Origin: Castellaniella daejeonensis
GTDB taxonomy: Bacteria; Pseudomonadota; Gammaproteobacteria; Burkholderiales; Burkholderiaceae_B
Reading direction: 5' to 3'
NCBI RefSeq assembly: GCF_039523555.1
Contig: NZ_BAAAFN010000013.1
Span: 44,505 to 108,504 of the forward strand
DNA length: 64,000 nt
Shown in pieces: positions 51,504-60,695 of the stretch. Numbering within the stretch: position 1 is the first letter of the stretch; each line of letters opens with the position of its first letter. The position numbers and the translations under genes were made by a program. The notes below the pieces were generated by a model. The model did not search any database and was not told where the DNA came from. It was given only the letters and a program-made list of their open reading frames with translations.

Positions 51504-52767
51504 GGCGCAGCACTCGGGCGGGTTGCAGGCGGGATGCCCGCCAGCTGGGGTACAGCGTGGCCAGCAGGGACAGGACCAGGGACGTTCCACCGATCACGGC
51601 GATGTCGCCCAGCTGGGGATTGGACGGCAGCTCGCTGATGAAATAGATCTGCTGTGGCAGGAACTGGATGCCCAGCATGTGCTCGATCCAGGGCACGATG
51701 ACATCGATGTTGTAGGCCACCAGCGTGCCCAGGGCCACGCCCCCCAGTGTGCCCACCGCGCCGATCAGGGCGCCCTGGATCAGGAAGATGCGCGCGATCT
51801 CGGCCGGCGTGGCCCCCAGGGTGCGCAGAATGGCGATGTCGGAACGCTTGTCCTTGACCGCCATCACCAGGGAAGACAGCAGGTTGAAGGCCGCCACCGC
51901 CACGATCAGGGTCAGGATGAGGAACATCATCCGCTTCTCGGTCTGCACGGCGGCGAACCAGGTGCGGTTGTTCTGGGTCCAGTCCGAGGCCCGCACTCCC
52001 GCCGGCATCCGGCCGAGCAAGGCATGCGCCACCTGGGGGGCGCGCTGCATGTCGGCGATGCGCAGCCGCACGCCGCTCACGCCGCTGTCGCGGAACACCC
52101 GGGCGGCGTCCTGCACATCGATGAACACCAGCGAGGCGTCGTACTCGTAATAGCCGGAGGAAAAGATGCCCGATACCGTGAACTGCCGCATGCGGGGCGT
52201 GAAACCGGCCGGGGAAATCGACCCCTGGGGCGCCAGCAGCAGAACCGTATCGCCCACCATCAGGCCCAGGGACTGGGCGATCTGGCTGCCCACCACCATG
52301 CGGAAGGAACCCGGCTTCAGGCTGTCGAGCGTTCCCGAGGCCATCTGGCCCGCCAGGTCGGATACCTCGGGTTCGATGGCCGGGTCGATGCCGCGCACCT
52401 GCACGCCGCTGAGACCTTCTCCACGCGCCAGCATGCCCTGGGCCGCGACGAACGGGGCCGCGCCCCGCACGACCGGATCCTTGCGGGCGGCATCGGCCAG
52501 GTCGCGCCAGTGCTCCAGCACCTGCTCGTGGCCCGCGCCCGGCACGTACAGCTCGATGTGCGGCAGCACCGACAGCATGCGGTCGCGCACCTGGGTCTGG
52601 AAGCCATTCATCACCGACAGGACGATGATCAGTGCCGCCACCCCCAGACCGATGCCGGCCATGGAGCTGGCCGCCACGAAGGACACGAAGCGATCGCCGC
52701 GGCGTCCGCCCCGCCCTGCCCGGGCCAGGCCCGCGTAGCGCGCCCCAATCCACCATTCGTACGCCAT
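51496..52767 (-). CDS. lolC: lipoprotein-releasing system transmembrane protein LolC/LolE
   Basis: A 423-residue inner-membrane protein with four hydrophobic helices, one near the N-terminus (ASSMAGIGLGVAALIIVLSV) and three at the C-terminal end (for example MMFLILTLIVAVAAFNLLSS), with a large periplasmic domain between: the LolC/LolE/FtsX-like layout. MAYEWWIGARY at 52767 is the usual family start; ATG 52779 is also in frame. One LolC/E gene is seen, so it may be a LolF-type homodimer partner of LolD. Divergent from the RpfE-like gene. Confidence 0.94.
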   Translation of the reverse strand: MAYEWWIGARYAGLARAGRGGRRGDRFVSFVAASSMAGIGLGVAALIIVLSVMNGFQTQVRDRMLSVLPHIELYVPGAGHEQVLEHWRDLADAARKDPVVRGAAPFVAAQGMLARGEGLSGVQVRGIDPAIEPEVSDLAGQMASGTLDSLKPGSFRMVVGSQIAQSLGLMVGDTVLLLAPQGSISPAGFTPRMRQFTVSGIFSSGYYEYDASLVFIDVQDAARVFRDSGVSGVRLRIADMQRAPQVAHALLGRMPAGVRASDWTQNNRTWFAAVQTEKRMMFLILTLIVAVAAFNLLSSLVMAVKDKRSDIAILRTLGATPAEIARIFLIQGALIGAVGTLGGVALGTLVAYNIDVIVPWIEHMLGIQFLPQQIYFISELPSNPQLGDIAVIGGTSLVLSLLATLYPSWRASRLQPARVLRHD

Positions 52768-52810
52768 GCGTATCGCCATCCTCGTCCGATTGATATCCTA
52801 CAATTCCGCC

Positions 52811-53722
52811 ATGCACATCGTGATCCCCGGGGCATTGCCCGAACCCGAGGTGGCTGCCGAACTGGCGCCCCACCTGGCGCAACGCGCCCCCACACTCGCC
52901 CGCTGGCTGGGCCTCGGCACACCCAGGCACGCGGCCTGTCCGGCCTCGGAAACCTGGTGCACGCCGCTGGAACACTGGCTGCTTCACGCAAGCGGATTCA
53001 CGCCGGCACAAGACGAGCATATTAGCGCAGGTCTGGGACCACTGCGCCTGCCCGCCCCGGACGACGAACCCGTCTGGCTGGCCGAACTGATCCACATGGC
53101 GCCCTCGCGCGATGGCGCAGCCCTGCTGCCGGCGGACACGCTGTCGATCGAACCAGGGCAGTCCGCCGCCCTGCTGGAAGCGGCTCGCGACCTGATCGAC
53201 GACAGCGGCATCGGATTGACGCCCGAAACTCCCGACACCTGGCGGGTGCACTGGCCCGGGCCCATGCGCCTGGCCTGCGCCAGCCCGGCGCTCGTTGCCG
53301 TCAGCGCCGTCAACGACTGGTGGCCGCAGGATCCGGCGGCGCGCCCCTGGCGGCGCCTGGTCAACGGCCTGCAGATGGCCTGGCACGACCATCCGGTCAA
53401 TCTGCAACGCCAGCGCGACGGGCTCGCCCCGATCAACAGCCTGTGGCTGTACGGCGGTGCGCGCCGCAGCCAGCTGGGGCGGCCGCTGCCCGACGATCTG
53501 CGCATCGAGACCGCGCTGCAGGCCCCGGCGGTCGCCCAGGACTGGGGCGGCTGGATCGAGGCATTGGCCGGCCTCGAGCAACGCTGCTTCGCGCCCCTGG
53601 CCGGCGCCGCACCCACGCTGGTGCTGACCGGACGCGAGCGCACGGTGGAACTGGATACGCGTGCGGGCTGGCTGCGGCGCCTGCGCCCGCTCGACTGGAG
53701 GCGCTGGTGGTGCAGCCGCTGA
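52811..53722 (+). CDS. RpfE-like hypothetical protein (phosphoglycerate-mutase-like)
   Basis: A 303-residue protein beginning MHIVIPGALPEPEVAAEL. It resembles proteins annotated as RpfE-type or cofactor-independent phosphoglycerate-mutase-like that sit next to recJ in betaproteobacteria and Xanthomonas; this is recognition from gene order and general sequence. Features include WCTPLEHWLL near residue 50, RLVNGLQMAWHDHPVN and INSLWLYGGA. No signal peptide or membrane helix. The catalytic metal-binding motifs of true alkaline-phosphatase-fold mutases are not evident, so the function is unknown. It overlaps recJ by 13 bases. Confidence 0.78.
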   Translation: MHIVIPGALPEPEVAAELAPHLAQRAPTLARWLGLGTPRHAACPASETWCTPLEHWLLHASGFTPAQDEHISAGLGPLRLPAPDDEPVWLAELIHMAPSRDGAALLPADTLSIEPGQSAALLEAARDLIDDSGIGLTPETPDTWRVHWPGPMRLACASPALVAVSAVNDWWPQDPAARPWRRLVNGLQMAWHDHPVNLQRQRDGLAPINSLWLYGGARRSQLGRPLPDDLRIETALQAPAVAQDWGGWIEALAGLEQRCFAPLAGAAPTLVLTGRERTVELDTRAGWLRRLRPLDWRRWWCSR

Positions 53723-55410
53723 TCCTCGCACGCACCGCCGATCCCGCCCGGACGCAGGCCCTGATGGCGGCAGGCGTGCACCCCCTGCTGGCCCGCCTGT
53801 GGGCCGCCCGGGGGCTGGAACAGGCCGGTCCCACCGAATGGGCCGCGCTGATCCCCCCCTCCCGGCTCAGCCACGTGGACCGCGCCGGCGCGCTGCTGGC
53901 CGATGCCATCCAGGACGGACGGCGGCTGCTGATCGTGGCCGACTACGATTGCGACGGCGCCACAGCCTGCGCCGTGGCCGTGCGTGCGCTGCGCGAGATG
54001 GGCGCGCAGGTCGGCTTCCTGGTGCCCAACCGCTTCGAGACCGGCTATGGCCTGTCTCCCGCCGTGGTCGAACTGGCCTGCCGCCACCCGGCCGGCAAGC
54101 CGGATCTGCTGGTGACGGTGGACAACGGGATCGCCAGCATCGAAGGCGTGGCAGCCGCACGTGCCGCCGGCATCGACGTCATCGTCACCGACCACCACCT
54201 GCCCGGGCCCGAGCTGCCCGACGCACTGGCCATCGTCAATCCGAACCAGTCCGGCTGCGGCTTTCCCTCCAAGCACCTGGCGGGCGTGGGGGTGATCTTC
54301 TACGTCATGCTCGCCCTGCGGGCCGCGCTGCGGGCGCGTGGCGCCCTGCCCCCCAGGGGCGGCCCGAAACTCGAGTCCTATGCCGATCTGGTGGCCCTGG
54401 GCACGGTGGCCGACGTGGTGCGCCTGGACGCCAACAACCGGCTGCTGGTCGGCCAGGGGCTGCGGCGCATCCGTCAGGGCAGGATGCAGGCCGGGCTGGC
54501 CGCCCTGTTCGAAGTTGCCGGCCGCGACCCAGCCCGGGCCGGCACGGACGACCTGGGCTTCGCCCTGGGGCCGCGCATCAACGCCGCCGGCCGCATGGCC
54601 GACATGAGCCTGGGCATCCACTGCCTGCTGGAAGACGACCCCGGCCGCGCCCTGGAACTGGCGCGCGCGCTGGACGAGATCAACCGCGAGCGCCGCGCCA
54701 GGGAAACCGTCATGCGCGACGAAGCACTGGCCCACCTCGACGCACAGGCCCAGGCCCGCGCCGCAAGCGTCTGCGTCTGGCAGCCGGGCTGGCATCCCGG
54801 GGTGATCGGCCTGGTCGCCTCGCGCCTGAAGGAAACCTACTGGCGCCCCGCCCTGGCCTTCGCGCCCGGCGACGACGGCACCCTGCGCGGCTCGGGCCGC
54901 TCGATCCCGGAAATCCACCTGCGCGATGCGCTGGACCTGGTCAGCAAGCGGCTGCCTGATGCCATCGTGCAGTTCGGCGGCCACGCCATGGCGGCCGGCC
55001 TGACGCTCAGGACGGCCGCTTTCGATGCCTTCGCGGTGCAGTTCGATGCCGCGGTGCGCACCCTGGGCGGACGCGAATCCTTCGAGCCGCGGCTGGACAC
55101 CGATGGGCCGCTGGAACCGGACTACCTGACCGTGGAGACGGCCTGCCTGCTGGCCGATCAGGTCTGGGGCGCCGGATTTCCGCCGCCGCTGTTCCGGGAC
55201 CGTTTCCGCGTGCTGCACCAGCGCCTGCTGAAAGACAAGCACCTGAAGCTGTTCCTGGAGCGGGACGGCCTGCGCCTGGACGCCATCTGGTTCAACCACG
55301 CCGACCCCTTGCCCGACACCATCGAGGCCGTCTACCGGCTGGACTGCAACACCTGGGGAGGCCGCAGCACCGTGCAGCTGCTGATCGAGGACGCCCGGGG
55401 CGCTGCCTGA
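53710..55410 (+). CDS. recJ: single-stranded-DNA-specific 5'-3' exonuclease RecJ
   Basis: A 566-residue DHH-family exonuclease. Phosphoesterase motifs IVADYDCDGATA and VTDHHLPGPE mark the catalytic DHH domain, GPRINAAGRM and GSGRSIPEIHL the DHHA1 region, and QFGGHAMAAGL a conserved C-terminal motif. No ATG fits; GTG at 53710 is 8 bases after GGAGG (53697-53701), and GTG 53707 is an alternative. RecJ degrades 5'-ended single strands in RecF recombination, mismatch and base-excision repair. Coupled to the preceding RpfE-like gene. Confidence 0.95.
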   Translation: MQPLILARTADPARTQALMAAGVHPLLARLWAARGLEQAGPTEWAALIPPSRLSHVDRAGALLADAIQDGRRLLIVADYDCDGATACAVAVRALREMGAQVGFLVPNRFETGYGLSPAVVELACRHPAGKPDLLVTVDNGIASIEGVAAARAAGIDVIVTDHHLPGPELPDALAIVNPNQSGCGFPSKHLAGVGVIFYVMLALRAALRARGALPPRGGPKLESYADLVALGTVADVVRLDANNRLLVGQGLRRIRQGRMQAGLAALFEVAGRDPARAGTDDLGFALGPRINAAGRMADMSLGIHCLLEDDPGRALELARALDEINRERRARETVMRDEALAHLDAQAQARAASVCVWQPGWHPGVIGLVASRLKETYWRPALAFAPGDDGTLRGSGRSIPEIHLRDALDLVSKRLPDAIVQFGGHAMAAGLTLRTAAFDAFAVQFDAAVRTLGGRESFEPRLDTDGPLEPDYLTVETACLLADQVWGAGFPPPLFRDRFRVLHQRLLKDKHLKLFLERDGLRLDAIWFNHADPLPDTIEAVYRLDCNTWGGRSTVQLLIEDARGAA

Positions 55411-55447
55411 AGGCAGCCGGGCAAGGCAGAACGCGACAACGGCTGCG

Positions 55448-56398
55448 TCACCCGGCCCACGGCGGCGTACGGTCCGCGGCAGCCCTGGCGCGCGCCGGCC
55501 ATGCAGCCAGCAACAGCCCCGCCAGGGCCAGGCCAAAAGCCAGGGCCTGGGAAGCGCCAAAAGGCTCCCCCAGCATCCACACCCCGATGCAGGCGGACCC
55601 GACCGGCAGCATCGCGGTGAATACCCCGGCGTGCGAGGCCGGCACCCGGCGCAGGCCCGTCATCCACAGCCAGATCGTCCAGCTGGACGCCAGCCCATAG
55701 AACAGCAACAGCCCCCATACCGGCCAGGACACTGCCTCGAAATCGAAATGCCAGGCGGTCCAGGCGCCCGCCGGCAGCATCAGCGCGAACCCCCACAGGT
55801 TCATCAGGGCGCTGATGCGCCGCGACGACAGGACATCCGTCAGACGCTTGCCGATCACGGCATAGCAGGCTTCGCACAGGACCGCACAACCCAGCAGCAC
55901 GTAGCCCAACCCGCGATCGCCGCCGGCGCCATCCGCCGGGATTCCCCCGGTTCCGGGCCGCGCCAGGGCCAGGAGCGCGATGCCGGATACCGCGCAGAGA
56001 ATGGCGGCCAGGACCCGGGGGCGGATCGTCTCGCGCAGCACCACGCGGCTGAGCACCGCGATGGCGGCCGGAATGGCCGACATGACGACGCCGGCCGCCA
56101 CCGCACCGCTGTAGCTGACACCCAGCACCATGAAGACCGTAAACAGGAAGCTGCCGATGAAGGCCTCCAGGAACACCAGCAGGCGCACGCGCAGGGTGGG
56201 TGCGGGCTCGGAGGCCGGCCGGCGCAGCCAGTGCAGCATGCCGGCGCCGCCGATGCCGAAACGCAGCCAGCCCAGCAGGAACACCGGGAACACGGCGACC
56301 AGCGGTTTGCTCAGGGCCACGCAGGCGCCGACGACGAACATGCTGGCCGCCAGGCTGCCATAGGACAGCAGCGGCACCTCGCGGTCCGATGCGCTCAT
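55448..56398 (-). CDS. EamA/DMT-family permease (second of pair)
   Basis: A 316-residue inner-membrane protein with about ten hydrophobic helices in two EamA repeats, typical of drug/metabolite exporters such as RhaT/YdcZ relatives. The start MSASDREVPLLSYGS at 56398 overlaps the stop of the preceding EamA gene in an ATGA, so the two are co-translated. Helices such as GALVGACVALSKP-like segment near residue 25 and LGYVLLGCAVLCEACYAVIG near 170 are clear. Substrate unknown; the pairing suggests either a heterodimer or two related exporters. Convergent with recJ. Confidence 0.88.
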   Translation of the reverse strand: MSASDREVPLLSYGSLAASMFVVGACVALSKPLVAVFPVFLLGWLRFGIGGAGMLHWLRRPASEPAPTLRVRLLVFLEAFIGSFLFTVFMVLGVSYSGAVAAGVVMSAIPAAIAVLSRVVLRETIRPRVLAAILCAVSGIALLALARPGTGGIPADGAGGDRGLGYVLLGCAVLCEACYAVIGKRLTDVLSSRRISALMNLWGFALMLPAGAWTAWHFDFEAVSWPVWGLLLFYGLASSWTIWLWMTGLRRVPASHAGVFTAMLPVGSACIGVWMLGEPFGASQALAFGLALAGLLLAAWPARARAAADRTPPWAG

Positions 56399-57303
56399 GT
56401 GCGCGGCTGCCGTGACGACAGGATGATGCCTCCGATGATCAGGGCAAAGGCCAGCGCGTGAAAGAGCCGGGGGCTTTCGCCCAGCAGCGCCAGGGACAGC
56501 AGCGCCGCGATCAGCGGTGTCAGGTTGTTGAAGAAACCGGCGAGCGTCGGCCCGACGCGCTGCACCCCCGCGCCCCAGCAGCGGAAGGCGATGACCGCCG
56601 GCCCCACCGCGACGAAGGCGACGGTGAGCGCCAGGGGCCAGCCCCAGTCGATCCGCCAGTCCGTCAGCCCCCATTCGAGCGCGGCGAAGAGCCCGGACCA
56701 GGCCACGCCGTAGACCACCTGTCCCAACAGGAAGCCGGCCCAGTGTGATCGTACCGGCGCATCGGCCGGCACCCGGGTCAGTTGCCAGCTGTAGAAAGCC
56801 CAGAGGATGGTGGCCAGCACCATCAGCAGGTCGCCGGCGACGAAATGCAGCGCCAGGAGCTTGCCCCAATCGCCCTGGGACAACACCACGGCCACCCCGG
56901 CCAGCGACAGCGCCGACCCCGCGACCTGGGCCGGCCGGATCGGCGCGCCGTGGAACACCCGGCCCACGATCAGCATCCAGACAGGCATGCTGGCCGCCAC
57001 CAGCGTCACGTTCACCGGCGTCGAAGTATGCAAGGCCAGGTACTGCAGCGAGTTGTAGAGCCCCACCCCCAGCAGCCCCAGCACGGCATAGCGCCGCCAT
57101 TCGCGCCAGACGGCGCTGCCGGCGCACAGCACGCCGTAGCCCAGGGGCAGGAGCAGCAGCAGGGCCAGCGCCCAACGCAGGAAATTCAGGGTCAGGGGCG
57201 GCACCATCTGGGACACCGCGCGGCCGACGACGGCGTTGCCCGCCCACATCATGGGCGGAATCAGCAGCAAGGCCACCGTGCCGGTGCTCAAACGTTCATT
57301 CAT
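56395..57303 (-). CDS. EamA/DMT-family permease (first of pair)
   Basis: A 302-residue ten-helix EamA transporter beginning MNERLSTGTVALLLIP at 57303; TTG 57315 is an in-frame alternative, and neither has a good ribosome site. The first repeat has MMWAGNAVVGRAVS and LNFLRWALALLLLLP; the second has VGPAVIAFRCWGAGVQRVGP and FFNNLTPLIAALLSLALLGE, the signature helices of the family. Substrate unknown. It is divergent from the infA gene, with 315 bases between them that contain the infA promoter. Confidence 0.88.
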   Translation of the reverse strand: MNERLSTGTVALLLIPPMMWAGNAVVGRAVSQMVPPLTLNFLRWALALLLLLPLGYGVLCAGSAVWREWRRYAVLGLLGVGLYNSLQYLALHTSTPVNVTLVAASMPVWMLIVGRVFHGAPIRPAQVAGSALSLAGVAVVLSQGDWGKLLALHFVAGDLLMVLATILWAFYSWQLTRVPADAPVRSHWAGFLLGQVVYGVAWSGLFAALEWGLTDWRIDWGWPLALTVAFVAVGPAVIAFRCWGAGVQRVGPTLAGFFNNLTPLIAALLSLALLGESPRLFHALAFALIIGGIILSSRQPRT

Positions 57304-57393
57304 CGCGGGTCGCAAAACAGAAGGTGAGCAGGAATTCTAACCGCACCGCGAAGATCACCCCGGATGGCCGCGAAAACAGTGCACCTCCGGTTC

Positions 57394-57422
57394 TTGACAT
57401 AAGATGCTTCAAGCTTTATCAT
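57394..57422 (+). promoter_or_regulatory. strong sigma70 promoter for infA
   Basis: Perfect -35 TTGACA (57394-57399), 17-base spacer, -10 TATCAT (57417-57422; five of six). Transcription would start near 57,429 and leave a leader of about 190 bases before the infA ATG, AT-rich at first and GC-rich later. A leader of this length is typical of cold-shock mRNAs. It fills most of the gene-free span 57,304-57,618. Confidence 0.75.
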
Positions 57423-57618
57423 ATAAGTACTTGATAATCAGCGGTTTTCAATTCTGGCGATATTTCTTGCCAGTCTATGCGGCAATTGCCCGCTGTCCCT
57501 TCGGGGGCCTCGCGCCCCTGCCCGGATTCGATCGCCCTTGCGACCCCACCCGCATGCAGCGCCATGAAAGCGATGCATGTCCGCTGATTTTTTGTCCCCC
57601 TCACCGGAGCGCACCACG

Positions 57619-57882
57619 ATGGCCAAAGAAGAACTGCTCGAAATGCATGGATCCGTGACGGAAGTCCTGCCCGATTCCCGTTTCCGCGTGACGCTGGACA
57701 ATGGACACCCCGTCATCGCCTATACCGGCGGCAAGATGCGCAAGCACCATATCCGCATCCTGGCCGGCGACCAGGTCACCCTGGAAATGTCCCCCTACGA
57801 CCTCACCAAGGGCCGCATCACCTTCCGTCACCTGAACCGCAGCGCGGGAAGCGCACCCGCTCCCCGCCGCCGCTCGCACTGA
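57619..57882 (+). CDS. infA: translation initiation factor IF-1 (extended paralogue)
   Basis: An 87-residue IF-1: OB fold MAKEELLEMHGSVTEVLPDSRF (in two blocks), VIAYTGGKMRKHHIRIL, YDLTKGRITFRH. Standard IF-1 ends near residue 72; this one has a 15-residue Ala/Pro/Arg tail. IF-1 binds the 30S A site during initiation. Betaproteobacteria often have one infA in the ribosomal spc operon and a second stand-alone copy like this one; the long leader suggests cold or stress control. GGAG lies 10 bases before the ATG. Convergent with the ABC operon's last gene. Confidence 0.95.
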   Translation: MAKEELLEMHGSVTEVLPDSRFRVTLDNGHPVIAYTGGKMRKHHIRILAGDQVTLEMSPYDLTKGRITFRHLNRSAGSAPAPRRRSH

Positions 57883-57979
57883 GCGCCACGCCGCCTTCCC
57901 CCGGCGCAGCTACCTCCGGCCAGGCACCGGCCTGCGGATGGTGCCGCCGCCGTGCCGGCCCACGCCCCATGCCGGGCGC

Positions 57980-58795
57980 TCAGTGGCAGTCCGGCACCGT
58001 CTGATCCAGATAGACCTCGAATGCAATGTCCCGGGCCTGCCGGCGCGCCAGTTCGCGCAGCCGCTCCGGCGACGTGGCCTGGCGCACGGCGGCCTTGCGG
58101 GGCGCAGACAGGTCTTCGCGCGTGAGACGCACCAGTTCCGCTTTCCGATAGGGTGCCAGCTGGGCCGAAAATTTCTTCCATTCGGGGAAAATCAGCAGCT
58201 GTCTCAGGAAATCCTCGTCCTGCACGGCGGCGTCGCATTGCCCGATCCGCAGAGCCAGCAGGGCATCGGTTGCCGAGGCATAGATCTGCTCGATGGCGCC
58301 GAAACGCGCCGTCAGTTCACCGGATACGCGGCCGTCGGCGCTCAGGCACACGGTCCGGCCGCTCAGTTCGGACCAGGCATGGATGTCGGTATCGGTCCGC
58401 ATGATCGCCATGGGGCTGGCCGACCAGGACAGCGCCGCGGCATGCACGCCTGGCGGCAATGCGGCGCCTTCGCCCGGCAACACCCCCACCCAGGCGTCCA
58501 GCACGCCATCGGCGATCTGCTGCGCGGCCTGCCCGGGTGCCGCAGCCTGAAGGGGCGCACTGCCCTGTCCCTGTTGCCCTGCCAGGACCTCGATGCGGGC
58601 CGTGGTCCGGACCTTGGCCCCGGGAGCCTGTGGCGCGGGCACTTCCGCCACGCCCAGGACCCAGCCATCGCCGGCAGCGGGCACCGGCGCGGTTTCCTCG
58701 GCCGCCGCACGACCGGCCTGGGGCAGGACGATCGCCCCGGCCGCCAGCCACGCCAGCAGGCCGCTCCGGAACAATGAATGCGCAGAATCCTTCAT
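57980..58795 (-). CDS. periplasmic solute-binding-like protein, last gene of the ABC operon
   Basis: A 271-residue exported protein. MKDSAHSLFRSGLLAWLAAG is a signal peptide, probably cut after AGRAAA; ATG 58816 is an alternative start with GTGAGG upstream. The mature part has the pattern of family-3 solute-binding proteins: SASPMAIMRTDTDIHAWSEL, GRTVCLSADGRVSGEL, DALLALRIGQCDAAVQDEDF. Two cysteines may form a disulfide. It follows the permease gene by 30 bases, so the operon encodes two binding proteins. Ligand unknown; amino-acid-like ligands are usual for the family. Confidence 0.75.
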   Translation of the reverse strand: MKDSAHSLFRSGLLAWLAAGAIVLPQAGRAAAEETAPVPAAGDGWVLGVAEVPAPQAPGAKVRTTARIEVLAGQQGQGSAPLQAAAPGQAAQQIADGVLDAWVGVLPGEGAALPPGVHAAALSWSASPMAIMRTDTDIHAWSELSGRTVCLSADGRVSGELTARFGAIEQIYASATDALLALRIGQCDAAVQDEDFLRQLLIFPEWKKFSAQLAPYRKAELVRLTREDLSAPRKAAVRQATSPERLRELARRQARDIAFEVYLDQTVPDCH

Positions 58796-58825
58796 GGCTT
58801 GGCATGCCCCGGCCATGGCCGGGCC

Positions 58826-59599
58826 TCACACGTATTGATAGCGCAGCACCTTGCGCTTGATGTTTTCCAGGAACACCTGGTCGATCAGCGTGGCCAGGAT
58901 GGCGATGGTCAGGATGTTGGCCATCACGCCCACCATGTCCGCGGTCTCGCCCGCGTAGGCCAGCGAACGGCCCAGCCCCTGGCCGAAGCCGATCAGCATT
59001 TCGGCCGAGATCAGCGCGCGCCAGGCGTTGCCGAAGGCCAGCTGGGCGCCGGTGATCAGTTCCGGCATGACGGCGGGCAGATAGACGCGCCGCAGCATGT
59101 CCCAGGGATTGGCGCCCATGACCCGCGCTGCCGACACATGTGTCTGCAGGACGCTTTCGGTCGCGTTCATGACCGACAGGGCAGCCGGAAAGAACGCCGC
59201 CAGGGCGATCACCACGATGATGGGCACGTTGCCGAACCCCATCAGGATCAGGAACAGCGGCACCCAGGCGATCGACGGGATCGACTGCAGCACGATGATC
59301 GCGGATTTCAGCACCTCGCGGAAGAACACCAGCAGCCCCCCCGCCAGGCCGAAGCCGATGCCGAACAGCAGGGCGAAACCGTAACCCACGCCCAGCCGCC
59401 CCATGCTGCCGGCCAGGATGGCGCGGAACTCGGCGGTCTGGATGTCGTGCCACACGCGAACCAGCACCTTGGGCACGCCGGGCATCAGGAAGTCCGGCAG
59501 TGTCCAGGCGGCCATCTGCCAGAACAGCAGGATGGCGGCGATGGCGATCAGCATGGCCAGCTTGCGTGCGGCCGGAGAGAGGCGTCGTTTTTTGCTCAT
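58826..59599 (-). CDS. ABC transporter permease, taurine/sulfonate/nitrate type
   Basis: A 257-residue inner-membrane permease with six predicted helices and the EAA-type loop ARVMGANPWDMLRRVYLPAVMPELITG for ATPase contact. Start MSKKRRLSPA at 59599. It is of the SsuC/TauC/NrtB type, matching the ATPase and binding protein upstream. It follows the binding-protein gene by 100 bases holding a stable hairpin, which probably lowers its expression relative to the binding protein. Confidence 0.93.
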   Translation of the reverse strand: MSKKRRLSPAARKLAMLIAIAAILLFWQMAAWTLPDFLMPGVPKVLVRVWHDIQTAEFRAILAGSMGRLGVGYGFALLFGIGFGLAGGLLVFFREVLKSAIIVLQSIPSIAWVPLFLILMGFGNVPIIVVIALAAFFPAALSVMNATESVLQTHVSAARVMGANPWDMLRRVYLPAVMPELITGAQLAFGNAWRALISAEMLIGFGQGLGRSLAYAGETADMVGVMANILTIAILATLIDQVFLENIKRKVLRYQYV

Positions 59600-59615
59600 G
59601 GATTCCAGACAAGGC

Positions 59616-59649
59616 ATGGCCGGGCATCAGGGAAACCCTGCCCGGCCAT
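59616..59649 (-). promoter_or_regulatory. intercistronic hairpin between binding protein and permease genes
   Basis: ATGGCCGGGC (59616-59625) pairs perfectly with GCCCGGCCAT (59640-59649), with an inner CAGGG/CCCTG stem around AAA. No T tract follows. Such hairpins commonly protect the binding-protein mRNA or partly end transcription. Confidence 0.65.
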
Positions 59650-59699
59650 CGGTGTGTTTCAGACGGGGGTGCCATTATCGCACCCGTCCGCCTCGCGCA

Positions 59700-60695
59700 T
59701 CACAACTTGCGAGCCTGCTGCCAATCCAGGTCGACGATGGACTTCACATCGTAGGGCTTTCCGTCCTGGGTCTTCAGGGCTCCCTGGGCCTGCATGATGT
59801 CGGCGATTTCCTGCATCCGCGTCAGATCCTGCGGCGTCAGCGCGGCGCTGAAGGTCTGGGTCTGGATCGCCTTGCTGATGACCTGCTCGCGCGGCACATC
59901 GCCGTGTTCCAGGGTCTTCAGGGTCGGCTCGGCGATGAAGTAGTCGGCGATCAGCTTGGCGGCCTCGTCCGGCTTCTGCTGCAGCAGGTTGATGGCCTCA
60001 CGCTGGGCATCCAGAGACTTCCAGACCAGGTCCTTCTTGTTCTTCAGGGTCTCACCCGAAGTGATCGTCACCATGCAGGGGAAGGGCCAGACTTCGCCGA
60101 TCTCGTAGATCTGCTTCACCGGCGCGATCAACTGGGCAATGCTCGCTTGCGGCTCGAACAGGAAAGCCGCATCCACGCGCTTGCCGACCAGGGACTGCAC
60201 GGCCACCTGCGGGCTCACGCCCAGGATGGACACATCCTCGGGCACCAGGCCGGCGTTCTTGAGCACCACGCCGCGCAGCACCGTATCGGCCGTGCTGCCC
60301 TCTTTCTGCGAGGCCAGGGTATGCCCCTTCAGGCCAGCCACGTCCTTGATGCCCGCGTCTTCGCGCACCACCAGCGCATGGAAGCCGCGCTGCGCGCCGC
60401 CGACGACCTTCAGGTCCGCGCCGCGCGAGGACCAGGAAGCCGCATTGGTGAAGCCCAGCACGCCGGTGTCGAGCTGCCCGCCGACGATGGCCTTGATCAG
60501 GTCGGTGCCCGACTTGAACTCGACCAGTTGCACGTCCAGCCCCTGCTTTTCATAGAACTTGCCCTCGTAGGCAGCGATGGCCTGGGCGTCGTCCATGACG
60601 CGGATGTAGCCGACCTTGAAGGGCTCGGCGGCCTGCACCTGGGACGCCATCGTCAGCGCGGCCAGGAGGGGAATCAGAAAACGGCTGGGTTTCAT
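59700..60695 (-). CDS. ABC substrate-binding protein, SsuA/TauA/NrtA-like
   Basis: A 331-residue periplasmic protein with signal peptide MKPSRFLIPLLAALTMASQV (cleavage after VQA). The mature protein has FKVGYIRVMDDAQAIAAYEG, GQLDTGVLGFTNAASW and GHTLASQKEGSTADTVLRG, typical of the SsuA/ThiY-like family that binds sulfonates, nitrate, or pyrimidine-like ligands. ATG 60695 overlaps the ATPase stop (ATGA) and has GAGGAAC upstream. The ligand cannot be told. Confidence 0.92.
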   Translation of the reverse strand: MKPSRFLIPLLAALTMASQVQAAEPFKVGYIRVMDDAQAIAAYEGKFYEKQGLDVQLVEFKSGTDLIKAIVGGQLDTGVLGFTNAASWSSRGADLKVVGGAQRGFHALVVREDAGIKDVAGLKGHTLASQKEGSTADTVLRGVVLKNAGLVPEDVSILGVSPQVAVQSLVGKRVDAAFLFEPQASIAQLIAPVKQIYEIGEVWPFPCMVTITSGETLKNKKDLVWKSLDAQREAINLLQQKPDEAAKLIADYFIAEPTLKTLEHGDVPREQVISKAIQTQTFSAALTPQDLTRMQEIADIMQAQGALKTQDGKPYDVKSIVDLDWQQARKL

